A stretch of DNA of 23,356 nucleotides from Euglena gracilis (taxonomy: Eukaryota; Euglenozoa; Euglenophyceae; Euglenales; Euglenaceae). Below, one piece after another: positions 1 through 10,248 of the stretch (position 1 is its first letter; each line of letters begins with the position of its first letter). Both the position numbers and the translations under genes were made by a program. The stretch spans positions 1-23,356 of the forward strand of contig CAAHFI011213651.1 of assembly GCA_900893395.1 (NCBI GenBank). Reading direction: 5' to 3'. The notes under the pieces are model-generated. The model had not been told where the DNA came from. It saw only the letters and a program-made list of their open reading frames with translations, and ran no database searches.

Positions 1-597
1 TTGGGGTCGTCTTCCACCCCTCCAAAAACGTCGATACCTTGCTAGTTTTTTGATATCCGCATGTTTTTCACACCGTAGGCACTAATCGGCCGGCACATCG
101 GAATACCTATACCGGGGGTTGCAATGGGAACCCCCAATCGGTTTCCAGTTTTAGGCCCAAATCACGCTTTCCTACGGGCCCAAGTGTGGGAACCAGGCTG
201 TACTGACATTTGGGGTCGTCTTCCACCCCTCCAAAAACGTCGATACCTTGCTAGTTTTTTGATATCCGCATGTTTTTCACACCCGTAGGCACTAATCCGG
301 CCGGCACATCGGAATACCTATACCGGGGTTGCAATGGGAACCCCCAATCGGTTTCCAGTTTTAGGCCCAAATCACGCTTTCCTACGGGCCCAAGTGTGGG
401 AACCAGGCTGTACTGACATTTGGGGTCGTCTTCCACCCCTCCAAAAACGTCGATACCTTGCTAGTTTTTTGATATCCGCATGTTTTTCACACCCGTAGGC
501 ACTAATCCGGCCGGCACATCGGAATACCTATACCAGGGTCGTTTAGTTCCAAATCACGTTTCCTGGCCCAAGTGTGGGAACCAGGCTGTACTGACAT
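1..597 (+). repeat. Left-edge variant subfamily (units 1-3)
   Basis: Units start at 1, 210 and 420 with lengths 209, 210 and 178. Units 1 and 2 share four substitutions in the hairpin B region that are absent from the core: G to C before the TTT run, C to T and T to C in the left arm (TTCCTAC instead of TTCCCAT), and A to G in the right arm (GTGGGAA instead of ATGGGAA). Unit 3 has the right-arm change and a partial left arm. Unit 1 also lacks one base in ACACCCG and one in AATCCGG. Shared substitutions, rather than scattered indels, make this a real sublineage, as expected near an array edge or at a junction between subfamilies. Confidence 0.85.
420..597 (+). repeat. Truncated 178-bp unit with replaced middle
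   Basis: This unit follows the consensus to CTATACC, then at about 534-550 carries a short stretch reading AGGGTCGTTTAGTTCC in place of hairpin A and the GGTTTCCAGTTTTAGG segment. It rejoins the consensus at AAATCACG. The net loss is about 32 bases relative to the 210-bp unit. A further small loss lies in the left arm of hairpin B (TTTCCTGGCCC). The filler resembles scrambled pieces of the missing segment (GTTTAG, GTTCC), so it could be a repair scar or a local consensus error. Confidence 0.75.
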
Positions 598-3500
598 TTG
601 GGGTCGTCTTCCACCCTCCAAAAACGTCGATACCTTGCTAGTTTTTTGATATCCGCATGTTTTTCACACCCGTAGGCACTAATCCGGCCGGCACATCGGA
701 ATACCTATACCGGGGGTTGCAATGGGAACCCCCAATCGGTTTCCAGTTTTAGGCCCAAATCACGTTTCCCCCAAGTATGGGAACCAGGCTGTACTGACAT
801 TTGGGGTCGTCTTCCACCCCTCCAAAAACGTCGATACCTTGCTAGTTTTTTGATATCCGCATGTTTTTCACACCCGTAGGCACTAATCCGGCCGGCACAT
901 CGGAATACCTATACCGGGGGTTGCAATGGGAACCCCAATCGGTTTCCAGTTTTAGGCCCAAATCACGTTTCCCATGGGCCCAAGTATGGGAACCAGGCTG
1001 TACTGACATTTGGGGTCGTCTTCCACCCCTCCAAAAACGTCGATACCTTGCTAGTTTTTTGATATCCGCATGTTTTTCACACCCGTAGGCACTAATCCGG
1101 CCGGCACATCGGAATACCTATACCGGGGGTTGCAATGGGAACCCCAATCGGTTTCCAGTTTTAGGCCCAAATCACGGTTTCCCATGGGCCCAAGTATGGG
1201 AACCAGGCTGTACTGACATTTGGGGTCGTCTTCCACCCCTCCAAAAACGTCGATACTTGCTAGTTTTTTGATATCCGCATGTTTTTCACACCCGTAGGCA
1301 CTAATCCGGCCGGCACATCGGAATACCTATACCGGGGGTTGCAATGGGAACCCCCAATCGGTTTCCAGTTTTAGGCCCAAATCACGCTTTCCATGGGCCC
1401 AAGTATGGGAACCAGGCTGTACTGACATTTGGGGTCGTCTTCCACCCCTCCAAAAACGTCGATACCTTGCTAGTTTTTTGATATCCGCATGTTTTTCACA
1501 CCCGTAGGCACTAATCCGGCCGGCACATCGGAATACCTATACCGGGGGTTGCAATGGGAACCCCAATCGGTTTCCAGTTTTAGGCCCAAATCACGGTTTC
1601 CATGGGCCCAAGTATGGGAACCAGGCTGTACTGACATTTGGGGTCGTCTTCCACCCCTCCAAAAACGTCGATACTTGCTAGTTTTTTGATATCCGCATGT
1701 TTTTCACACCCGTAGGCACTAATCCGGCCGGCACATCGGAATACCTATACCGGGGGTTGCAATGGGAACCCCCAATCGGTTTCCAGTTTTAGGCCCAAAT
1801 CACGGTTTCCCATGGGCCCAAGTATGGGAACCAGGCTGTACTGACATTTGGGGTCGTCTTCCACCCCTCCAAAAACGTCGATACTTGCTAGTTTTTTGAT
1901 ATCCGCATGTTTTTCACACCCGTAGGCACTAATCCGGCCGGCACATCGGAATACCTATACCGGGGGTTGCAATGGGAACCCCCAATCGGTTTCCAGTTTT
2001 AGGCCCAAATCACGCTTTCCCATGGGCCCAAGTATGGGAACCAGGCTGTACTGACATTTGGGGTCGTCTTCCACCCCTCCAAAAACGTCGATACTTGCTA
2101 GTTTTTTGATATCCGCATGTTTTTCACACCCGTAGGCACTAATCCGGCCGGCACATCGGAATACCTATACCGGGGGTTGCAATGGGAACCCCCAATCGGT
2201 TTCCAGTTTTAGGCCCAAATCACGGTTTCCCATGGGCCCAAGTATGGGAACCAGGCTGTACTGACATTTGGGGTCGTCTTCCACCCCTCCAAAAACGTCG
2301 ATACCTTGCTAGTTTTTTGATATCCGCATGTTTTTCACACCCGTAGGCACTAATCCGGCCGGCACATCGGAATACCTATACCGGGGGTTGCAATGGGAAC
2401 CCCCAATCGGTTTCCAGTTTTAGGCCCAAATCACGCTTTCCATGGGCCCAAGTATGGGAACCAGGCTGTACTGACATTTGGGGTCGTCTTCCACCCCTCC
2501 AAAAACGTCGATACCTTGCTAGTTTTTTGATATCCGCATGTTTTTCACACCCGTAGGCACTAATCCGGCCGGCACATCGGAATACCTATACCGGGGGTTG
2601 CAATGGGAACCCCCAATCGGTTTCCAGTTTTAGGCCCAAATCACGCTTTCCCATGGGCCCAAGTATGGGAACCAGGCTGTACTGACATTTGGGGTCGTCT
2701 TCCACCCCTCCAAAAACGTCGATACCTTGCTAGTTTTTTGATATCCGCATGTTTTTCACACCCGTAGGCACTAATCCGGCCGGCACATCGGAATACCTAT
2801 ACCGGGGGTTGCAATGGGAACCCCCAATCGGTTTCCAGTTTTAGGCCCAAATCACGGTTTCCCATGGGCCCAAGTATGGGAACCAGGCTGTACTGACATT
2901 TGGGGTCGTCTTCCACCCCTCCAAAAACGTCGATACTTGCTAGTTTTTTGATATCCGCATGTTTTTCACACCCGTAGGCACTAATCCGGCCGGCACATCG
3001 GAATACCTATACCGGGGGTTGCAATGGGAACCCCCAATCGGTTTCCAGTTTTAGGCCCAAATCACGGTTTCCCATGGGCCCAAGTATGGGAACCAGGCTG
3101 TACTGACATTTGGGGTCGTCTTCCACCCCTCCAAAAACGTCGATACCTTGCTAGTTTTTTGATATCCGCATGTTTTTCACACCCGTAGGCACTAATCCGG
3201 CCGGCACATCGGAATACCTATACCGGGGGTTGCAATGGGAACCCCCAATCGGTTTCCAGTTTTAGGCCCAAATCACGGTTTCCCATGGGCCCAAGTATGG
3301 GAACCAGGCTGTACTGACATTTGGGGTCGTCTTCCACCCCTCCAAAAACGTCGATACTTGCTAGTTTTTTGATATCCGCATGTTTTTCACACCCGTAGGC
3401 ACTAATCCGGCCGGCACATCGGAATACCTATACCGGGGGTTGCAATGGGAACCCCCAATCGGTTTCCAGTTTTAGGCCCAAATCACGTTTCCCATGGGCC

Positions 3501-3738
3501 CAAGTATGGGAACCAGGCTGTACTGACATTTGGGGTCGTCTTCCACCCCTCCAAAAACGTCGATACTTGCTAGTTTTTTGATATCCGCATGTTTTTCACA
3601 CCCGTAGGCACTAATCCGGCCGGCACATCGGAATACCTATACCGGGGGTTGCAATGGGAACCCCAATCGGTTTCCAGTTTTAGGCCCAAATCACGGTTTC
3701 CCATGGGCCCAAGTATGGGAACCAGGCTGTACTGACAT
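598..3738 (+). repeat. Mixed, partly homogenised units (units 4-18)
   Basis: Fifteen units start at 598, 801, 1010, 1220, 1429, 1638, 1848, 2058, 2268, 2478, 2689, 2900, 3110, 3321 and 3530. They mix three states at one site (CACGCTTT, CACGGTTT, CACG-TTT), two states at the GATAC(C)TTGC site, and four or five bases in the C-run of hairpin A. Unit 4 (598-800, 203 bp) lacks ATGGGC between the arms of hairpin B. The states are interspersed rather than in blocks, and no regular multi-unit pattern is visible. The region looks like a transition between the edge variants and the uniform core. Confidence 0.85.
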
Positions 3739-4997
3739 TTGGGGTCGTCTTCCACCCCTCCAAAAACGTCGATACTTGCTAGTTTTTTGATATCCGCATG
3801 TTTTTCACACCCGTAGGCACTAATCCGGCCGGCACATCGGAATACCTATACCGGGGGTTGCAATGGGAACCCCCAATCGGTTTCCAGTTTTAGGCCCAAA
3901 TCACGGTTTCCCATGGGCCCAAGTATGGGAACCAGGCTGTACTGACATTTGGGGTCGTCTTCCACCCCTCCAAAAACGTCGATACTTGCTAGTTTTTTGA
4001 TATCCGCATGTTTTTCACACCCGTAGGCACTAATCCGGCCGGCACATCGGAATACCTATACCGGGGGTTGCAATGGGAACCCCCAATCGGTTTCCAGTTT
4101 TAGGCCCAAATCACGGTTTCCCATGGGCCCAAGTATGGGAACCAGGCTGTACTGACATTTGGGGTCGTCTTCCACCCCTCCAAAAACGTCGATACTTGCT
4201 AGTTTTTTGATATCCGCATGTTTTTCACACCCGTAGGCACTAATCCGGCCGGCACATCGGAATACCTATACCGGGGGTTGCAATGGGAACCCCCAATCGG
4301 TTTCCAGTTTTAGGCCCAAATCACGGTTTCCCATGGGCCCAAGTATGGGAACCAGGCTGTACTGACATTTGGGGTCGTCTTCCACCCCTCCAAAAACGTC
4401 GATACTTGCTAGTTTTTTGATATCCGCATGTTTTTCACACCCGTAGGCACTAATCCGGCCGGCACATCGGAATACCTATACCGGGGGTTGCAATGGGAAC
4501 CCCCAATCGGTTTCCAGTTTTAGGCCCAAATCACGGTTTCCCATGGGCCCAAGTATGGGAACCAGGCTGTACTGACATTTGGGGTCGTCTTCCACCCCTC
4601 CAAAAACGTCGATACTTGCTAGTTTTTTGATATCCGCATGTTTTTCACACCCGTAGGCACTAATCCGGCCGGCACATCGGAATACCTATACCGGGGGTTG
4701 CAATGGGAACCCCCAATCGGTTTCCAGTTTTAGGCCCAAATCACGGTTTCCCATGGGCCCAAGTATGGGAACCAGGCTGTACTGACATTTGGGGTCGTCT
4801 TCCACCCCTCCAAAAACGTCGATACTTGCTAGTTTTTTGATATCCGCATGTTTTTCACACCCGTAGGCACTAATCCGGCCGGCACATCGGAATACCTATA
4901 CCGGGGTTGCAATGGGAACCCCCAATCGGTTTCCAGTTTTAGGCCCAAATCACGGTTTCCCATGGGCCCAAGTATGGGAACCAGGCTGTACTGACAT
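3739..4997 (+). repeat. Core block: five consensus units and one GGGG unit (19-24)
   Basis: Five 210-bp units (starts 3739, 3949, 4159, 4369, 4579) look identical to the consensus. The sixth, 4789-4997, is 209 bp because the G-run of hairpin A has four G instead of five. That single change removes a stop in the reverse frame and creates a spurious 61-codon open frame at 4829-5014. Confidence 0.88.
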
Positions 4998-5083
4998 TTG
5001 GGGTCGTCTTCCACCCCTCCAAAAACGTCGATACTTGCTAGTTTTTTGATATCCGCATGTTTTTCACACCCGTAGGCACTAAT

Positions 5084-5091
5084 CCGGCCGG
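5084..5091. repeat. Palindrome CCGGCCGG (example; once per unit)
   Basis: A perfect 8-bp GC-only palindrome lies at unit positions 87-94 and is kept in nearly all units; exceptions are a few units near the edges where one base is lost (for example unit 1, and some of the units after 21795). It contains three of the unit's 11 CpG-rich tetramer contexts. It could bind a dimeric protein, but there is no direct evidence for this. Confidence 0.7.
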
Positions 5092-5111
5092 CACATCGGA
5101 ATACCTATACC

Positions 5112-5133
5112 GGGGGTTGCAATGGGAACCCCC
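5112..5133 (+). other. Hairpin A (example; present in nearly every unit)
   Basis: At unit positions 115-136 the sequence GGGGGTT is followed by an 8-base loop GCAATGGG and then by AACCCCC, giving a perfect 7-bp stem with five G-C pairs. Flanking ACC and, after an AATC bulge, GGT could add three more pairs. The loop overlaps the palindrome TTGCAA. Units with four G or four C still keep at least six paired positions. A cruciform or single-strand hairpin is plausible from sequence; a function is not shown. Confidence 0.75.
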
Positions 5134-5163
5134 AATCGGTTTCCAGTTTTAGGCCCAAATCAC

Positions 5164-5192
5164 GGTTTCCCATGGGCCCAAGTATGGGAACC
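5164..5192 (+). other. Hairpin B (example; present in nearly every unit)
   Basis: At unit positions 167-195, TTCCCAT pairs with ATGGGAA around the 10-base loop GGGCCCAAGT. After a bulged T, GG at the left pairs with CC at the right, giving nine pairs in all. The left arm and loop also contain two self-palindromes, CCCATGGG (172-179) and GGGCCC (177-182), which would compete with the hairpin. The left-edge units keep the stem despite substitutions in both arms, which gives modest support that the fold matters. Confidence 0.7.
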
Positions 5193-7937
5193 AGGCTGTA
5201 CTGACATTTGGGGTCGTCTTCCACCCCTCCAAAAACGTCGATACTTGCTAGTTTTTTGATATCCGCATGTTTTTCACACCCGTAGGCACTAATCCGGCCG
5301 GCACATCGGAATACCTATACCGGGGGTTGCAATGGGAACCCCCAATCGGTTTCCAGTTTTAGGCCCAAATCACGGTTTCCCATGGGCCCAAGTATGGGAA
5401 CCAGGCTGTACTGACATTTGGGGTCGTCTTCCACCCCTCCAAAAACGTCGATACTTGCTAGTTTTTTGATATCCGCATGTTTTTCACACCCGTAGGCACT
5501 AATCCGGCCGGCACATCGGAATACCTATACCGGGGGTTGCAATGGGAACCCCCAATCGGTTTCCAGTTTTAGGCCCAAATCACGGTTTCCCATGGGCCCA
5601 AGTATGGGAACCAGGCTGTACTGACATTTGGGGTCGTCTTCCACCCCTCCAAAAACGTCGATACTTGCTAGTTTTTTGATATCCGCATGTTTTTCACACC
5701 CGTAGGCACTAATCCGGCCGGCACATCGGAATACCTATACCGGGGGTTGCAATGGGAACCCCCAATCGGTTTCCAGTTTTAGGCCCAAATCACGGTTTCC
5801 CATGGGCCCAAGTATGGGAACCAGGCTGTACTGACATTTGGGGTCGTCTTCCACCCCTCCAAAAACGTCGATACTTGCTAGTTTTTTGATATCCGCATGT
5901 TTTTCACACCCGTAGGCACTAATCCGGCCGGCACATCGGAATACCTATACCGGGGGTTGCAATGGGAACCCCCAATCGGTTTCCAGTTTTAGGCCCAAAT
6001 CACGGTTTCCCATGGGCCCAAGTATGGGAACCAGGCTGTACTGACATTTGGGGTCGTCTTCCACCCCTCCAAAAACGTCGATACTTGCTAGTTTTTTGAT
6101 ATCCGCATGTTTTTCACACCCGTAGGCACTAATCCGGCCGGCACATCGGAATACCTATACCGGGGGTTGCAATGGGAACCCCCAATCGGTTTCCAGTTTT
6201 AGGCCCAAATCACGGTTTCCCATGGGCCCAAGTATGGGAACCAGGCTGTACTGACATTTGGGGTCGTCTTCCACCCCTCCAAAAACGTCGATACTTGCTA
6301 GTTTTTTGATATCCGCATGTTTTTCACACCCGTAGGCACTAATCCGGCCGGCACATCGGAATACCTATACCGGGGGTTGCAATGGGAACCCCCAATCGGT
6401 TTCCAGTTTTAGGCCCAAATCACGGTTTCCCATGGGCCCAAGTATGGGAACCAGGCTGTACTGACATTTGGGGTCGTCTTCCACCCCTCCAAAAACGTCG
6501 ATACTTGCTAGTTTTTTGATATCCGCATGTTTTTCACACCCGTAGGCACTAATCCGGCCGGCACATCGGAATACCTATACCGGGGGTTGCAATGGGAACC
6601 CCCAATCGGTTTCCAGTTTTAGGCCCAAATCACGGTTTCCCATGGGCCCAAGTATGGGAACCAGGCTGTACTGACATTTGGGGTCGTCTTCCACCCCTCC
6701 AAAAACGTCGATACTTGCTAGTTTTTTGATATCCGCATGTTTTTCACACCCGTAGGCACTAATCCGGCCGGCACATCGGAATACCTATACCGGGGGTTGC
6801 AATGGGAACCCCCAATCGGTTTCCAGTTTTAGGCCCAAATCACGGTTTCCCATGGGCCCAAGTATGGGAACCAGGCTGTACTGACATTTGGGGTCGTCTT
6901 CCACCCCTCCAAAAACGTCGATACTTGCTAGTTTTTTGATATCCGCATGTTTTTCACACCCGTAGGCACTAATCCGGCCGGCACATCGGAATACCTATAC
7001 CGGGGGTTGCAATGGGAACCCCCAATCGGTTTCCAGTTTTAGGCCCAAATCACGGTTTCCCATGGGCCCAAGTATGGGAACCAGGCTGTACTGACATTTG
7101 GGGTCGTCTTCCACCCCTCCAAAAACGTCGATACTTGCTAGTTTTTTGATATCCGCATGTTTTTCACACCCGTAGGCACTAATCCGGCCGGCACATCGGA
7201 ATACCTATACCGGGGGTTGCAATGGGAACCCCCAATCGGTTTCCAGTTTTAGGCCCAAATCACGGTTTCCCATGGGCCCAAGTATGGGAACCAGGCTGTA
7301 CTGACATTTGGGGTCGTCTTCCACCCCTCCAAAAACGTCGATACTTGCTAGTTTTTTGATATCCGCATGTTTTTCACACCCGTAGGCACTAATCCGGCCG
7401 GCACATCGGAATACCTATACCGGGGGTTGCAATGGGAACCCCCAATCGGTTTCCAGTTTTAGGCCCAAATCACGGTTTCCCATGGGCCCAAGTATGGGAA
7501 CCAGGCTGTACTGACATTTGGGGTCGTCTTCCACCCCTCCAAAAACGTCGATACTTGCTAGTTTTTTGATATCCGCATGTTTTTCACACCCGTAGGCACT
7601 AATCCGGCCGGCACATCGGAATACCTATACCGGGGGTTGCAATGGGAACCCCCAATCGGTTTCCAGTTTTAGGCCCAAATCACGGTTTCCCATGGGCCCA
7701 AGTATGGGAACCAGGCTGTACTGACATTTGGGGTCGTCTTCCACCCCTCCAAAAACGTCGATACTTGCTAGTTTTTTGATATCCGCATGTTTTTCACACC
7801 CGTAGGCACTAATCCGGCCGGCACATCGGAATACCTATACCGGGGGTTGCAATGGGAACCCCCAATCGGTTTCCAGTTTTAGGCCCAAATCACGGTTTCC
7901 CATGGGCCCAAGTATGGGAACCAGGCTGTACTGACAT

Positions 7938-8988
7938 TTGGGGTCGTCTTCCACCCCTCCAAAAACGTCGATACCTTGCTAGTTTTTTGATATCCGCATG
8001 TTTTTCACACCCGTAGGCACTAATCCGGCCGGCACATCGGAATACCTATACCGGGGGTTGCAATGGGAACCCCCAATCGGTTTCCAGTTTTAGGCCCAAA
8101 TCACGGTTTCCCATGGGCCCAAGTATGGGAACCAGGCTGTACTGACATTTGGGGTCGTCTTCCACCCCTCCAAAAACGTCGATACTTGCTAGTTTTTTGA
8201 TATCCGCATGTTTTTCACACCCGTAGGCACTAATCCGGCCGGCACATCGGAATACCTATACCGGGGGTTGCAATGGGAACCCCCAATCGGTTTCCAGTTT
8301 TAGGCCCAAATCACGGTTTCCCATGGGCCCAAGTATGGGAACCAGGCTGTACTGACATTTGGGGTCGTCTTCCACCCCTCCAAAAACGTCGATACCTTGC
8401 TAGTTTTTTGATATCCGCATGTTTTTCACACCCGTAGGCACTAATCCGGCCGGCACATCGGAATACCTATACCGGGGGTTGCAATGGGAACCCCCAATCG
8501 GTTTCCAGTTTTAGGCCCAAATCACGGTTTCCCATGGGCCCAAGTATGGGAACCAGGCTGTACTGACATTTGGGGTCGTCTTCCACCCCTCCAAAAACGT
8601 CGATACTTGCTAGTTTTTTGATATCCGCATGTTTTTCACACCCGTAGGCACTAATCCGGCCGGCACATCGGAATACCTATACCGGGGGTTGCAATGGGAA
8701 CCCCCAATCGGTTTCCAGTTTTAGGCCCAAATCACGGTTTCCCATGGGCCCAAGTATGGGAACCAGGCTGTACTGACATTTGGGGTCGTCTTCCACCCCT
8801 CCAAAAACGTCGATACTTGCTAGTTTTTTGATATCCGCATGTTTTTCACACCCGTAGGCACTAATCCGGCCGGCACATCGGAATACCTATACCGGGGTTG
8901 CAATGGGAACCCCCAATCGGTTTCCAGTTTTAGGCCCAAATCACGGTTTCCCATGGGCCCAAGTATGGGAACCAGGCTGTACTGACAT
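7938..8988 (+). repeat. Core block with alternating unit lengths (units 39-43)
   Basis: Starts are 7938, 8149, 8359, 8570 and 8780 with lengths 211, 210, 211, 210 and 209. The 211-bp units read GATACCTTGC where the 210-bp units read GATACTTGC. The last unit has four G in hairpin A, which opens a meaningless 61-codon reverse frame at 8820-9005. The brief alternation is not continued on either side, so it is not a higher-order repeat. Confidence 0.85.
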
Positions 8989-10248
8989 TTGGGGTCGTCT
9001 TCCACCCCTCCAAAAACGTCGATACTTGCTAGTTTTTTGATATCCGCATGTTTTTCACACCCGTAGGCACTAATCCGGCCGGCACATCGGAATACCTATA
9101 CCGGGGGTTGCAATGGGAACCCCCAATCGGTTTCCAGTTTTAGGCCCAAATCACGGTTTCCCATGGGCCCAAGTATGGGAACCAGGCTGTACTGACATTT
9201 GGGGTCGTCTTCCACCCCTCCAAAAACGTCGATACTTGCTAGTTTTTTGATATCCGCATGTTTTTCACACCCGTAGGCACTAATCCGGCCGGCACATCGG
9301 AATACCTATACCGGGGGTTGCAATGGGAACCCCCAATCGGTTTCCAGTTTTAGGCCCAAATCACGGTTTCCCATGGGCCCAAGTATGGGAACCAGGCTGT
9401 ACTGACATTTGGGGTCGTCTTCCACCCCTCCAAAAACGTCGATACTTGCTAGTTTTTTGATATCCGCATGTTTTTCACACCCGTAGGCACTAATCCGGCC
9501 GGCACATCGGAATACCTATACCGGGGGTTGCAATGGGAACCCCCAATCGGTTTCCAGTTTTAGGCCCAAATCACGGTTTCCCATGGGCCCAAGTATGGGA
9601 ACCAGGCTGTACTGACATTTGGGGTCGTCTTCCACCCCTCCAAAAACGTCGATACTTGCTAGTTTTTTGATATCCGCATGTTTTTCACACCCGTAGGCAC
9701 TAATCCGGCCGGCACATCGGAATACCTATACCGGGGGTTGCAATGGGAACCCCCAATCGGTTTCCAGTTTTAGGCCCAAATCACGGTTTCCCATGGGCCC
9801 AAGTATGGGAACCAGGCTGTACTGACATTTGGGGTCGTCTTCCACCCCTCCAAAAACGTCGATACTTGCTAGTTTTTTGATATCCGCATGTTTTTCACAC
9901 CCGTAGGCACTAATCCGGCCGGCACATCGGAATACCTATACCGGGGGTTGCAATGGGAACCCCCAATCGGTTTCCAGTTTTAGGCCCAAATCACGGTTTC
10001 CCATGGGCCCAAGTATGGGAACCAGGCTGTACTGACATTTGGGGTCGTCTTCCACCCCTCCAAAAACGTCGATACTTGCTAGTTTTTTGATATCCGCATG
10101 TTTTTCACACCCGTAGGCACTAATCCGGCCGGCACATCGGAATACCTATACCGGGGGTTGCAATGGGAACCCCCAATCGGTTTCCAGTTTTAGGCCCAAA
10201 TCACGGTTTCCCATGGGCCCAAGTATGGGAACCAGGCTGTACTGACAT
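8989..10248 (+). repeat. Core block: six identical 210-bp units (44-49)
   Basis: Starts are 8989, 9199, 9409, 9619, 9829 and 10039. Every unit has GATACTTGC, five G, five C and CACGGTTTCCC, with no difference seen from the reference block. Confidence 0.88.

Larger units (their letters stand above)
4998..7937 (+). repeat. Core block: 14 apparently identical 210-bp units (25-38)
   Basis: Starts run every 210 bases from 4998 to 7728. Comparing rows 420 bases apart, I see no difference in this 2,940-base stretch. It serves here as the reference for the consensus unit. Such identity means recent amplification or conversion, or an assembler copying one consensus unit. Confidence 0.9.

Noticed and set aside
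251-436. Reverse 61-codon frames repeated at 251, 1051, 3570, 4829, 8820, 18692, 19531, 20160, 21209 and 21626, and a 60-codon form at 21002
   Set aside because: Same peptide from the same repeat phase, opened by loss of one base in the G- or C-run of hairpin A; the start is GTG and most units do not have it.
861-1088. Forward open frame of 75 codons (and relatives at 1489-1689, 21437-21637, 22199-22393, 22756-23013)
   Set aside because: It spans a unit boundary of the satellite, exists only where single-base indels shift the frame, and recurs with the same peptide in other damaged units. No gene context.
5008-5022. G-quadruplex on the reverse strand from CCACCCCTCC
   Set aside because: Only GG tracts with very short or zero loops are available, so at best a weak two-layer structure.
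5094-5192. tRNA-like or Pol III promoter on the reverse strand (GGGGGTTCCCATTG resembling a T-arm)
   Set aside because: The B-box match breaks after GGTTC, no good A-box is present, and no cloverleaf can be drawn.
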